A stretch of 60,065 bases of DNA from contig NZ_NSFT01000022.1 of assembly GCF_002294725.1 (NCBI RefSeq), positions 1 to 60,065 of the forward strand, given 5' to 3'. Positions 33,611-43,823 of this stretch are shown in pieces. Below the pieces are notes generated by a model, which saw only the letters and a list, made by a program, of their open reading frames with translations, ran no database searches and was not told where the DNA came from. A program made the translations under genes and the position numbers. The stretch comes from Mesorhizobium sp. WSM4313 (GTDB lineage Bacteria > Pseudomonadota > Alphaproteobacteria > Rhizobiales > Rhizobiaceae). Numbering within the stretch: position 1 is the stretch's first letter; the number at the start of each line of letters is the position of its first letter.

Positions 33611-34879
33611 ATGCGCACTACACTGACCTGCGCCGCGCTTATGCTTGCCCTGGGTTCCGGCCCGGCCCTGGCGCAGTCCGGCGAGATCACCATCTGGAGC
33701 TGGAACATCGCCGCCTCGTCGCTGAAGGCGACGGTCGAGGGTTTCAACAAGAAATACCCCGACATCAAGGTCACGGTTCAGGACCTCGGCAACCAGCCCA
33801 CCTATGATAAGTCGATCGCCGGCTGCGCTGCCGGCGGCGTCGGCCTGCCCGATATCGTCTCCATCGAGAATGGCGAGGCGGAAAACTACTGGAGCCAGTT
33901 CCCGGACTGCTTCGTCGACTTGCACACGCTGGGCTACACGGCGGAAGACCAGAAGAAATTCCCCGACTTCAAGCGCACCGAGCTCGAAGTCGGCGACAAG
34001 GCCTATGCCATGCCCTGGGATTCCGGCCCGGTCGCCGTCTTCTACCGCCGCGACTTCTACGAGAAGGCAGGCGTCGATCCCGCCTCGATCAAGACCTGGG
34101 ACGATTTCATCGCCGCCGGCAAAAAGATCCAGGAGGCCAATCCGGGCGTGTCGATGACCAATGCCGATTTCAACGGCGACACCGAATTCTTCCGCATGAT
34201 TTCCAACGAGCAGGGCTGCGCCTATTTCGCCGAGGATGGCCAGTCGATCACCGTGGCCGAGCCGAAATGCGTCGACGCCATGACCAAGGTCAAGGAGATG
34301 AAGGACGCCGGCATTGTGTCGTCGGCCGACTGGTCGACCAAGATCACCAACAACACCGCCGGCACGGTCGCCAGCCAGGTCTATGGCGGCTGGTATGAAG
34401 GCACGATCCGCACCGAATCGCCGAAGGAGAGCGGCAAATGGGGCGTCTATCTGATGCCGAGCCTGACCGCCGACGGCCCGCGCGCCGCCAATCTCGGCGG
34501 CTCGTCCCTGGCCATCACCTCGGCCTCGAAGAACAAGGAAGCGGCTTACGCCTATCTGAAATACACGCTTGAGACCAATGACGGCCAGATCACCATGCTG
34601 AAGGATTTCGGCCTGGTGCCGTCGCTGATCTCGGCGCTCGACGATCCTTACGTCTCGCAGCCGCAGCCCTATTGGGGCGGCCAGCCCGTCTGGAAGGATA
34701 TCCTCGCCACGCTGCCCAAGGTGGTGCCGAGCCGCGGCACGCAGTTCCAGAGCGACGCCGAGATCATCGTCCGCGCCGTGCAGACCAAATATCTGGCCAA
34801 CGGCTATCCCGACGCCAAGGCCGCACTCGACGACGCCGCCAAGCAGATCGCCGCCGCGACAGGTTTGCCGGTTAAATAG
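33611..34879 (+). CDS. Sugar ABC transporter substrate-binding protein (family 1)
   Basis: A 422-residue periplasmic protein. A Sec signal peptide (MRTTLTCAALMLALGSGPALA) is followed by a family-1 solute-binding fold (GEITIWSWNIAASSLKATVEGFNKKYPDIKV, AMPWDSGPVAVFYRRDFYEKAGVDP). GGGAGGA precedes the ATG. It is the first gene of a CUT1-type transporter operon. The sugar is unknown; the neighbouring dehydrogenase fusion suggests oxidation of a mono- or disaccharide after uptake. Confidence 0.93.
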   Translation: MRTTLTCAALMLALGSGPALAQSGEITIWSWNIAASSLKATVEGFNKKYPDIKVTVQDLGNQPTYDKSIAGCAAGGVGLPDIVSIENGEAENYWSQFPDCFVDLHTLGYTAEDQKKFPDFKRTELEVGDKAYAMPWDSGPVAVFYRRDFYEKAGVDPASIKTWDDFIAAGKKIQEANPGVSMTNADFNGDTEFFRMISNEQGCAYFAEDGQSITVAEPKCVDAMTKVKEMKDAGIVSSADWSTKITNNTAGTVASQVYGGWYEGTIRTESPKESGKWGVYLMPSLTADGPRAANLGGSSLAITSASKNKEAAYAYLKYTLETNDGQITMLKDFGLVPSLISALDDPYVSQPQPYWGGQPVWKDILATLPKVVPSRGTQFQSDAEIIVRAVQTKYLANGYPDAKAALDDAAKQIAAATGLPVK

Positions 34880-34891
34880 TGCGCTGCCTCC

Positions 34892-35035
34892 CCTTCTCCC
34901 CTTGTGGGAGAAGGTGGATTGGCGCGCAGCGCCAAGACGGATGAGGGGTGTTCCAGCGGAGTGAGACGTTGGCGTTCCCTGGAACACCCCTCATCCGGCC
35001 GCTTCGCGGCCACCTTCTCCCCCAGGGGGAGAAGG
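34892..35035. repeat. Large palindrome (CCTTCTCCCC...GGGGAGAAGG type) inside the transporter operon
   Basis: Starts CCTTCTCCCCTTGTGGGAGA and ends CACCTTCTCCCCCAGGGGGAGAAGG, with an inner inverted pair ACGGATGAGGGGTGTTCCAG/CTGGAACACCCCTCATCCG. It separates the binding-protein gene from the permease genes and could reduce downstream expression or stabilise the upstream message. Related copies are at 41954 and 43549. Confidence 0.85.
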
Positions 35036-35131
35036 CAAAGACAGGACAGCGCCTGCATGACAATTGGCGCTGCTCCGGCATGATCAACACCGCGCCCGCC
35101 AAGAAGGCGCAACCGGGAAAGGAGGAAGCTG

Positions 35132-35992
35132 ATGCGCACCCAGAACGCCACCGCGTACCGCTTCCTCACGCCTTACCTTCTGATCTTCGCCATCTTCTGG
35201 ATCTGGCCGATTATCTCTTCCTTCATCATCTCCTTCCAGGCGACGCGCACCGTGCCGTGGCGCTTCGCGCCGACCTTCAACTGGGGCCGCCTGATCGGCG
35301 ACCCCGCCTTCTACAATGCGCTGAAGAACACGCTGCTGATCCTGGTCATCCAGGTGCCGGTGATGATTGCGCTGGCGATCGTCATGGCGGTGCTTCTGAA
35401 CTCGCCGCTGCTTAAAGCCCGCGGCCTCTACCGCTTCGCTTTCTTCGCGCCCGTGGTGGTCGGCGAGGTCGCCTATTCCGCCGTCTTCCGGCTGATGTTC
35501 AGCCTCGACTTCGGCATCGTCAACAAGCTCCTGGAGAGCGTCGGCATCTCAAAGATCGACTGGTTCTCCAACGTCACGCCGGCCATGGCGCTGATCATGA
35601 TCGCGGTGACCTGGCGCTGGGCCGGCTACAACGCCATCATCATCCTGGCCGGCCTGCAGTCGATCCCGGAGGATGTCTACGAGGCGGCGACGCTCGACCG
35701 CGTCAGCAGGGTGAAGCAGTTCTTCTACATCACCTTGCCGCTGCTGAAGCCGGTCATCGTCTTTTGCGCCGTGCTGTCGATCATCGGCACCATGCAGCTC
35801 TTCACCGAGCCGTTCCTGATCACTGAACGCGGCGGCCCGGGCGGCGGCACCGAGACGCTCGGCCTGCTGCTCTACCGCCAAGGCTTCCGCTCGCTCAATT
35901 TCGGCTACGCCTCGGCCGTCGCCTATACCATGGCGGGGCTCGCCATCGCCATCACCCTGGTGCAGCTCTGGTTGATGAGGGAGCCGAAATGA
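35132..35992 (+). CDS. Sugar ABC transporter permease (MalF/LacF type)
   Basis: A 286-residue inner-membrane protein with about six transmembrane segments. The EAA loop (YEAATLDRVSRVKQFFYITLPLLKPVIVF) contacts the ATPase. A GGAGGAAGC site precedes the ATG. It overlaps the second permease by 4 bases. Confidence 0.92.
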   Translation: MRTQNATAYRFLTPYLLIFAIFWIWPIISSFIISFQATRTVPWRFAPTFNWGRLIGDPAFYNALKNTLLILVIQVPVMIALAIVMAVLLNSPLLKARGLYRFAFFAPVVVGEVAYSAVFRLMFSLDFGIVNKLLESVGISKIDWFSNVTPAMALIMIAVTWRWAGYNAIIILAGLQSIPEDVYEAATLDRVSRVKQFFYITLPLLKPVIVFCAVLSIIGTMQLFTEPFLITERGGPGGGTETLGLLLYRQGFRSLNFGYASAVAYTMAGLAIAITLVQLWLMREPK

Positions 35993-36825
35993 CCTCGCGC
36001 TCGCAAGCAAGGCTTGGGCGCGTCATTGCGCTGCATCTTTTCCTGACGCCGCTGGCGCTGATCTGGCTGTTCCCGCTGTGGATGATGGTGGTGTTCTCCA
36101 CCATGCCGGACAACGGCATCTTTAGCCCCGGCATCGAGCTCCTGCCGCATGACAATTTCCTCGACAACGTCGCGAACCTGCAGCGCGACACCAACTTCAT
36201 TGGCGCCATCGGCATCTCGGTCTCGGTAGCGGTGACCTACACGGTCCTTTCGGTGCTGCTCACATCGATGGCCGGCTGGGCGCTGGCGCGCTACGAATTC
36301 CACGGCAAGGGCGCGGTCGTCGCCATCATTTTCGGCACCATCACGCTTCCCTATGCGGTGGTGCTCATCCCGCAATTCATCATGGTGGCGCGCGACTTCG
36401 CCTTGGCCAACACCTGGATCGCGCTGATCGTGCCGCCGCTGTTCAATTCGCTGGGCGTGCTCTTCATGCGCCAGGCCTTTTCGATGATGCCGGCCGAGCT
36501 ATTCGACGCCGCCCGCGTCGAAGGCGTCAAGGAATGGCGCATCTTCCTGTTCGTGGCGCTGCCGCTGGCCCGCCCGATGCTGGCGGCGCTTGCGATCATC
36601 CTCTTCCTCGCCTCGTGGAACAATTATCTCTGGCCGCTGCTGATCAACAGCCAGCCGGGCGCGATGACCGCGCCGGTGGCGCTCGGCACGCTGATCGGCC
36701 TGACCAAGGTTTCGTGGGGCGGCATCATGGCCGGCGCCGTGATGCTGACGGTGCCGATGCTCATCGTCTTCGTGCTCTTGCAGCGCCATTTCATCGCCGG
36801 CATCGCCGCCGGCGCGGTCAAATAG
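35989..36825 (+). CDS. Sugar ABC transporter permease (MalG/LacG type)
   Basis: A 278-residue inner-membrane permease with six hydrophobic segments and an EAA loop (FDAARVEGVKEWRIFLFVALPLARPMLAAL). It pairs with the preceding permease as the heterodimeric channel. Confidence 0.92.
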   Translation: MTSRSQARLGRVIALHLFLTPLALIWLFPLWMMVVFSTMPDNGIFSPGIELLPHDNFLDNVANLQRDTNFIGAIGISVSVAVTYTVLSVLLTSMAGWALARYEFHGKGAVVAIIFGTITLPYAVVLIPQFIMVARDFALANTWIALIVPPLFNSLGVLFMRQAFSMMPAELFDAARVEGVKEWRIFLFVALPLARPMLAALAIILFLASWNNYLWPLLINSQPGAMTAPVALGTLIGLTKVSWGGIMAGAVMLTVPMLIVFVLLQRHFIAGIAAGAVK

Positions 36826-36890
36826 AAAGCGCGAGATGCCTCGCCGACTGGGACACAGAATGATGCAACCTAACTACATCTCGCTCTAAC

Positions 36891-37976
<1,086 letters not shown>

Positions 37977-38034
37977 CCCGCAAATTTTCTTTGCCGGCAC
38001 GCCAGGCGTGGCGGCGACCCATGGAGAATTCAAC

Positions 38035-40062
38035 ATGACATCTGGAAAAATCCGCTGGGGCATTCTCGGACCCGGCAGCATCGCCAAATCCTTTGCCGGC
38101 GGCGTGGCGGGATCGCGCAACGGCGAGCTGGTCGCGCTCGGCGCCCGCAATCCCGCCAAGCCGGGCTTGGCCGAAACCTTTCCGGGCGCGCGCATCCTCG
38201 ACGGCTATGAGGCGCTGCTCGCCGACAAAAACGTCGATGCGGTCTATATTTCGATCCCGCATCCGGGCCATGCCGAATGGGCAATCAAGGCCGCCGAGGC
38301 CGGCAAGCATGTCTTGTGCGAGAAGCCGCTGGCGCTGACCGCCTTCGAGGCCGATGCCATGATGCATGCAGCGCGCAAGGCCGGCACCTTTCTCGGCGAG
38401 GCCTTCATGTACCGGCTGCACCCGCAGACGCTGCAATTGGTCGAGCTGATCAAGTCGGGCGCCATCGGCGAGATCCGCATGATCAAGTCGAGCTTCGGCT
38501 TCGCCATGCCGGGCTTCATGCCGGAACATCGGCTCTATGCCAACGACATGGCCGGCGGCGGCATTCTCGATGTCGGCGGCTATCCGGTGTCGATGGCGCG
38601 GCTGATCGCGGGCGCCGCCGCCGGGCAGCCTTTCCTCGAGCCGGACAAGGTCGTGGGCGCTGCCCATCTCGGCCAATCGGGCGTCGATGAGTGGGCCTCG
38701 GCCCTGCTCACGTTCCCCAACGGCATCGTCGCCGAGATCTCCTGCAGCATCTCGCTCAACCAGGACAACGTGTTGCGCATCTTCGGCACCAAGGGTCAGA
38801 TCGAGGTGCCCGATTTCTGGTTCGCCGGTGGCAACCGCGACGTCGGACCGGGCCGGATCGAAGTGATCCGGTCCGGGGCGGCTCGCGAGGTGATCAGCCT
38901 CGACGAGACCCGCCACCTCTACTCCTTCGAGGTCGATGCCGCCGGCGAGGCGATCCTGGCCGGACGGCAGGAGTTCGCCTGGCCGGGCATGGGCTGGGCC
39001 GACAGCCTCGGCACGCTGCGCGTCCTCGACAAATGGCGTGCCGCGGTCGGGCTGGAATATGACATCGAAAAGCCGGCTAAGCGCGTCAACACCCTCTCTG
39101 GCCGGCCGCTGCGGACTGATGGCAAGGCCATTGGCAAGCGCGCCATTCCCGGCCTGCCGCGCGCAGTGTCGCTTCTGGCGCTCGGCTTCGAGGATTTCCG
39201 CACCTTCTCCTCCGGCTCGATCCTGCTCGACGCCTATTTCGAGGCCGGCGGCAATCTGTTCGACACCGGCTTCGTCTATGGCGCCGGCTACACCGAGACG
39301 CTGCTTGGCCAATGGCTCAGGAATCGCGGCGTGCGCGAGCAGTCGGTGATCATCGCCAAAGGCGCGCATTCGCCGCTCTGCTATCCCGATGTGATCGGCA
39401 AGCAGCTGGCGCAGTCGCTCGACCGGCTGCAGACCGACCATGTCGACATCTATTTCATGCATCGCGACAATCCGGACGTGCCGGTCGGCGAATTCGTCGA
39501 TGCGATGGATCGCGAGGCGAAAGCCGGCCGCATCCGCGGCCTGTTCGGCGGCTCCAACTGGACGATGGAGCGCATGGACGAGGCGATTGCCTATGCCGAA
39601 AAGAACGGTAAGCAGAAGCCCGGCGCGCTCTCCAACAATTTCTCGCTGGCCGAGATGCTGGAGCCGATCTGGCCCGGTTGCGTCACCTCTTCCACGGATG
39701 ACTGGAAGGGCTGGCTGACGGCGAGGCAGATGCCGAACTTCGCCTGGTCGAGCCAGGGCCGCGGCTTCTTCACCGACCGCGCCGGCCGCGACCGGACCGA
39801 CAACGAAGAGCTGGTGCGGGTCTGGTATTCGGAAAAGAATTTCGGCCGCCGCGACCGCGCCATCGAATTGGCGCGCAAACTCGGCAAGAGCCCGATCCAT
39901 GTCGCGCTGGCCTATGTCCTGTCGCAGCCCTTCCCCTCGGTCCCGCTGATCGGCCCGCGCACGCTGGACGAGCTGGAGGACAGTCTTAGGGCGCTGGATA
40001 TCAAGCTGACGCCGGAGGATGTGGCGTGGCTGGACGAGGGGCTGGAGAGACGCAGGGCTTGA
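38035..40062 (+). CDS. Fusion of Gfo/Idh/MocA oxidoreductase and aldo/keto reductase
   Basis: A 675-residue two-domain enzyme in one frame. The N-terminal part (residues about 1-345) is a Gfo/Idh/MocA NAD(P)-dependent dehydrogenase (GILGPGSIAKSF, VLCEKPLA, GGGILDVGGYPVSMARL). The C-terminal part (about 375-675) is an aldo/keto reductase with the tetrad Asp410, Tyr415, Lys442 and His476 (NLFDTGFVYG, IIAKGAH, DIYFMHRD) and the cofactor end GPRTLDELEDSL. It is downstream of a sugar transporter, so the two domains probably act in sequence on the imported sugar or shuttle its redox state. Confidence 0.92.
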   Translation: MTSGKIRWGILGPGSIAKSFAGGVAGSRNGELVALGARNPAKPGLAETFPGARILDGYEALLADKNVDAVYISIPHPGHAEWAIKAAEAGKHVLCEKPLALTAFEADAMMHAARKAGTFLGEAFMYRLHPQTLQLVELIKSGAIGEIRMIKSSFGFAMPGFMPEHRLYANDMAGGGILDVGGYPVSMARLIAGAAAGQPFLEPDKVVGAAHLGQSGVDEWASALLTFPNGIVAEISCSISLNQDNVLRIFGTKGQIEVPDFWFAGGNRDVGPGRIEVIRSGAAREVISLDETRHLYSFEVDAAGEAILAGRQEFAWPGMGWADSLGTLRVLDKWRAAVGLEYDIEKPAKRVNTLSGRPLRTDGKAIGKRAIPGLPRAVSLLALGFEDFRTFSSGSILLDAYFEAGGNLFDTGFVYGAGYTETLLGQWLRNRGVREQSVIIAKGAHSPLCYPDVIGKQLAQSLDRLQTDHVDIYFMHRDNPDVPVGEFVDAMDREAKAGRIRGLFGGSNWTMERMDEAIAYAEKNGKQKPGALSNNFSLAEMLEPIWPGCVTSSTDDWKGWLTARQMPNFAWSSQGRGFFTDRAGRDRTDNEELVRVWYSEKNFGRRDRAIELARKLGKSPIHVALAYVLSQPFPSVPLIGPRTLDELEDSLRALDIKLTPEDVAWLDEGLERRRA

Positions 40063-40095
40063 TCGGAGCGAGGAAAAACAAGCGCCTCATTCCTT

Positions 40096-40262
40096 CGCCC
40101 CCCTCTCTGCCCTGCCGGGCCTCTCCCCCTCAAGGGGGGAGATCAGATGTCACGCCGGCTTTCGCCAATCACCAATGCTGCAGAAAAGGCGCCGGCGTCG
40201 AAGCTGCCAATCTCCCCCCTTGAGGGGGGAGATGTCCGGCAGGACAGAGAGGGGGCCTCGCG
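40096..40262. repeat. Large palindrome, second full copy (CCCCCTCT...AGAGGGGG type)
   Basis: Starts GCCCCCCTCTCTGCCCTGCC and ends GGCAGGACAGAGAGGGGG, and shares inner words with the copy at 12101-12257 (GGGGAGATCAGATGT, GGCTTTCGCCAAT). It separates the convergent fusion and Lrp genes. Confidence 0.8.
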
Positions 40263-40279
40263 CCAACATCTCAGGCCCC

Positions 40280-40708
40280 CTACCGATCCACCCGTGTCGA
40301 CAGAATAATCGACGACGACGTCCGCTCTACCCCATCCATCGCCCCGATCCGATCAAGCAGCGCGTCGAGGTCGCGGATCGACGGCGCGTCGACGATGACG
40401 ATCATGTCGAAATTGCCGCTCACCGAATGCACTGTGCGGACCGGCGGCATCGCCGCGAGGCTGCGCACCACCTTGTCGGCGAGTTTCGGCGTGACAGTGA
40501 GCAGCACATGCGCCTTGACCAGCCCTTGCTCATAATCGGGCGACAGCCTGACCCCATATCCGGTGATGATGCCGCGCTGCTCCAGCCGCTCGATGCGGCT
40601 CTGCACCGTGGTGCGCGACACGCCGAGCTGGCGCGCGAGCTCGGCGGTCGAGGCGCGCGCGTTGGCGCGCAACAAGGTAAGCAGGGCTTGTTCGGCTTCA
40701 CTGATCAT
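40280..40708 (-). CDS. Lrp/AsnC-family transcriptional regulator
   Basis: A 142-residue protein. An AsnC helix-turn-helix (EQALLTLLRANARASTAELARQLGVSRTTVQSRIERLEQRGIITGY) is followed by a RAM domain. It is divergent from the saccharopine-dehydrogenase-like gene, with 128 bases between, and probably controls it in response to an amino acid. A TTG start at 40738 is possible but less likely. Confidence 0.9.
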   Translation of the reverse strand: MISEAEQALLTLLRANARASTAELARQLGVSRTTVQSRIERLEQRGIITGYGVRLSPDYEQGLVKAHVLLTVTPKLADKVVRSLAAMPPVRTVHSVSGNFDMIVIVDAPSIRDLDALLDRIGAMDGVERTSSSIILSTRVDR

Positions 40709-40836
40709 TTCGACGAAACCTTTCGGCAAATCGTTCAAACTTACGTTTCATATTGCCAGATTCTACCCTTCCTTTCGACAGGAAAGCTGCGAAGATTCCC
40801 GCCACATCGCAATCAGCATTGGCAGGGGATATGATC

Positions 40837-41940
40837 ATGAAGAACATCGTTGTCGTCGGCGCCGGCAAGATCGGCTCGACCATAGCTGAAATGCTGAACG
40901 CCACGGGCGACTACCGCGTCACGCTGGTCGACCGCTCGGCGGCTCAGCTTGCCGCCGCCGAACTGCCGGCCGGCGTCGCGACGCAGGAGCTCGACATCGC
41001 CGCTTCGGGCGAGCTCGAAAAGGTGCTCGCCGGCAAGTTCGCCGTGCTCAGCGCCGCGCCCTTCCACCTCACCACGCGCATCGCCGAGGCGGCCGCCGCC
41101 ACCGGCGTGCATTATCTCGACCTGACCGAGGACGTCGTCTCGACCCGCCGCGTCAAGGAGCTCGCGCGTGACGCCAAAAGCGCCTTTATCCCGCAATGCG
41201 GCCTGGCGCCGGGCTTCATCTCGATCGTCGCCAACGATCTCGCCAGCCGCTTCGACACGCTGGAAAGCGTGCGCATGCGCGTCGGCGCGCTGCCGCAATA
41301 TCCGTCCAACGCGCTGAACTACAACCTCACCTGGAGCACCGACGGCGTCATCAACGAATATTGCGAGCCCTGCGAGGCGATCGTCGAGGGCGAGCTGATC
41401 GAGGTGCCGCCGCTGGAGGAGCGCGAGGAATTCTCGCTCGACGGCGTCACCTATGAGGCTTTCAACACCTCCGGCGGTCTGGGCACGCTCGCCGAGACGC
41501 TGAAGGGCAAGGTGCGCACGCTGAACTACCGCACCATCCGCTATCCCGGTCACGCCGCGATCATGAAGGCGCTGCTCAACGACCTTGGGCTCCGCCACCG
41601 CCGGGACGTGCTGAAGGACATTTTCGAGAGCGCCCTGCCGGCGACGCTGCAGGACGTGGTCATCGTCTTCGTCACGGTTTCGGGCCGCCGCAACGGCCGC
41701 CTGCTGCAGGAGACCTACGCCAACAAGATCTATTCGCAGCGCGTCGGCAACATCGTGCGCAGCGCCATTCAGATCACCACCGCCTCAGGTATCTGCGCCG
41801 TGCTCGACATGCTGGCCGACGGCTCGCTGCCGGCGAAGGGCTTTGTCAAGCAGGAAGACATCGCCCTCGACGCCTTCCTCGCCAACCGCTTCGGCCGCGC
41901 CTACGCCCAGCACGAGATGGTAAGCCGGCTGGCGAGCTGA
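40837..41940 (+). CDS. Saccharopine dehydrogenase-like oxidoreductase
   Basis: A 367-residue protein. An NAD(P)-binding domain (KNIVVVGAGKIGSTIAEMLNATGDYRVTLVDRS) is followed by the saccharopine dehydrogenase catalytic region (GVHYLDLTEDV, AFIPQCGLAPGFISIVANDLA, TSGGLGTLAETLKGKVRTLNYRTIRYPGH). A role in lysine or related amino-acid catabolism is inferred from the family and the Lrp neighbour. The ATG at 40837 has AGGGG at better spacing than the ATG at 40831. Confidence 0.87.
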   Translation: MKNIVVVGAGKIGSTIAEMLNATGDYRVTLVDRSAAQLAAAELPAGVATQELDIAASGELEKVLAGKFAVLSAAPFHLTTRIAEAAAATGVHYLDLTEDVVSTRRVKELARDAKSAFIPQCGLAPGFISIVANDLASRFDTLESVRMRVGALPQYPSNALNYNLTWSTDGVINEYCEPCEAIVEGELIEVPPLEEREEFSLDGVTYEAFNTSGGLGTLAETLKGKVRTLNYRTIRYPGHAAIMKALLNDLGLRHRRDVLKDIFESALPATLQDVVIVFVTVSGRRNGRLLQETYANKIYSQRVGNIVRSAIQITTASGICAVLDMLADGSLPAKGFVKQEDIALDAFLANRFGRAYAQHEMVSRLAS

Positions 41941-41953
41941 GGGGCGCCGGCTC

Positions 41954-42098
41954 CCCTTCCCCCTTTGTGGGGGAAGGTGTCGCCGAAGGCGACGGATGAG
42001 GGGTGCTCCAGGGAAAGCCAGCGTCTCACTTCGCTGGAACACCCCTCATCCGTCTCGGCGCTGCGCGCCGATCCACCTTCTCCCACAGGGGGAGAAGG
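41954..42098. repeat. Large palindrome (CCTTCCCCC...GGGGGAGAAGG type)
   Basis: Same family as 34892-35035 (shared ACGGATGAGGGGTG and GGAACACCCCTCATCCG inner pair). It ends 9 bases before the lpdA stop codon and separates convergent genes. Confidence 0.8.
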
Positions 42099-42107
42099 AA
42101 GAAGCGC

Positions 42108-43505
42108 TCAAACATGCAGCGCGTGCCCGAGCGCCTTCAGCGCCGCTTCCTGGAAACCTTCGCCTTGCGTCGGATGCGCATGGATCGTGCCGGCGATGTC
42201 CTCCAGCCGCGCGCCCATCTCCAGCGCCAGGCCGAAAGCCGCCGACAGTTCCGACACGCCCTGCCCGACCGCCTGGATGCCCAGCACCAGATGGTTGTCG
42301 GCACGCGCCACGACCCGCACAAAACCGTCCTCGCCCTGCTTCGTCATCGCGCGCCCATTAGCGGCGAAGGGGAACTGGCCGATCTTGATCTCGCCAGCGA
42401 GCGCCTTCGCTTCTTCGGGCGACAGCCCGGCGGTGACCAGCTCCGGATCGGTGAAGCAGATCGCCGGAATGGCGCGCTTGTCCCAGCTTCTTTTGTGGCC
42501 GGCGACGATTTCGGCCACCATCTCGCCCTGCGCCATCGCGCGATGCGCCAGCATCGGCTCGCCGGTGACGTCGCCGATGGCAAAAATGCCGCGCATCGAA
42601 GTGCGGCACTGGTCGTCGATGCGGATGAATTTTCCCGCCATGTCGAGGTCGATCTGCTCCAGCCCCCAGCCTTCGGTCAGCGGCTTGCGGCCGACCGTGA
42701 CCAGGATCCTGTCGGCGGCGATCTTGGCGTTCTTGCCGTCGGCCGTCTCGACCAGCAGCGCGTCGCCCTTGGCCGACAGGCCTTTGGCATTCGCCCCTGT
42801 CATCACCTCGACGCCGAGCTCGCCGAGCCGTTTCAGCACCGGTCTTGTCAGCTCGGCGTCATATTGCGCGAGCACCCGCGGCAAGGCCTCGACCACGGTG
42901 ACCTTCGCACCCATCCTGGCGAAGGCCATGCCCAGCTCGAGCCCGATATAGCCGCCGCCGACGACCGCGAGCTTCTCCGGCACTTCGCTCAGCGCCAGCG
43001 CCTCGGTGGACGAGATCACCGGGCCGCCGAACGGCAGGAAGGGCAATTCGACCGGCGCCGAGCCGGTGGCGATCACCACGGTCTCCGCGTGGATGACCTG
43101 CGTGCCGGTCTCCGTCTCGACTTCGACGGTCTTGCCGTCCCGAAACGTCGCCCAGCCTTGTACGGTTTTCACCTTGGCCTTTTTCAAAAGTCCGGCCACG
43201 CCGCTGTTGAGCCGGCTAACGATGCCGTCTTTCCATGCTATGGTCTTGGTCAGGTCGAGCGTCGGCGCACCGACCTTGATGCCCAGCGGATCCTTGCCGC
43301 GGGCCATATGTGCGATCTTCCCGAACTCTTCCGCGGCATGAATCAGCGCCTTGGACGGGATGCAGCCGACATTGAGGCAGGTGCCGCCCGGCTTGCCGAA
43401 CTCGACGATCACCGTGTCGACGCCAAGCTGGCCGGCACGGATAGCGCAGACATAGCCGCCCGGCCCGGCGCCGATGACGAGCAGCTTGCAGGAGATTTCT
43501 TTCAT
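42108..43505 (-). CDS. lpdA: Dihydrolipoamide dehydrogenase (E3)
   Basis: A 465-residue flavoprotein with FAD fold (LLVIGAGPGGYVCAIRAGQLG), redox disulfide GGTCLNVGCIPSKAL, NAD fold (LAVVGGGYIGLELG) and C-terminal catalytic HAHPTQGEG. It reoxidises the dihydrolipoyl group of the E2 encoded upstream in the same operon, completing the branched-chain 2-oxoacid dehydrogenase complex. It is separated from E2 by 318 bases that are almost all repeat. Confidence 0.95.
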   Translation of the reverse strand: MKEISCKLLVIGAGPGGYVCAIRAGQLGVDTVIVEFGKPGGTCLNVGCIPSKALIHAAEEFGKIAHMARGKDPLGIKVGAPTLDLTKTIAWKDGIVSRLNSGVAGLLKKAKVKTVQGWATFRDGKTVEVETETGTQVIHAETVVIATGSAPVELPFLPFGGPVISSTEALALSEVPEKLAVVGGGYIGLELGMAFARMGAKVTVVEALPRVLAQYDAELTRPVLKRLGELGVEVMTGANAKGLSAKGDALLVETADGKNAKIAADRILVTVGRKPLTEGWGLEQIDLDMAGKFIRIDDQCRTSMRGIFAIGDVTGEPMLAHRAMAQGEMVAEIVAGHKRSWDKRAIPAICFTDPELVTAGLSPEEAKALAGEIKIGQFPFAANGRAMTKQGEDGFVRVVARADNHLVLGIQAVGQGVSELSAAFGLALEMGARLEDIAGTIHAHPTQGEGFQEAALKALGHALHV

Positions 43506-43823
43506 GGGATCACGCTCTTCTTGATGGCGAAGGTCGCGGCGCGCCTTCTCCTTCTCCCCTTGTGGGGTGAGAAGCGGTCCGCGTAGCGGACGAAAAGCCA
43601 ATTGCTTGGCTTTTCGAGCTTCGAACGCCCTGAGCCTGCGACGGGCCGGGTGGTGGATCGGCGCGACAGCGCCGAGACGGATGAGGGGTGTTCCAGGGAA
43701 AGCCAACGTCTCACTCCGCTGGAGCACCCCTCATCCGTCGCCTTCGGCGACACCTTCTCCACAAGGGGAGAAGGGGGAGCGCGCATTTCGGCGCCGCGAC
43801 GTTCGAGACCGACCCCATCTCCC
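43506..43823. other. Intercistronic gap filled by a palindrome
   Basis: 318 bases between lpdA and the E2 gene of one operon. No gene is visible. Most of it is the palindrome at 43549-43781. The space may cut expression of lpdA relative to the E1/E2 genes or hold a separate promoter for it. Confidence 0.7.
43549..43781. repeat. Long palindrome (CCTTCTCC...GGGGAGAAGG type) between lpdA and E2 genes
   Basis: The ends read TTCTCCCCTTGTGG and ACAAGGGGAGAAGG. The inner pair GGATGAGGGGTGTTCCAGGG and GGAGCACCCCTCATCC matches the copies at 34892 and 41954. A further inner segment (about 43580-43655) is extra in this copy. Confidence 0.8.

Noticed and set aside
42003..43586. A 527-codon frame on the plus strand opposite lpdA
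   Set aside because: It is antisense to a well-conserved E3 enzyme and its ends lie in palindromic repeats.
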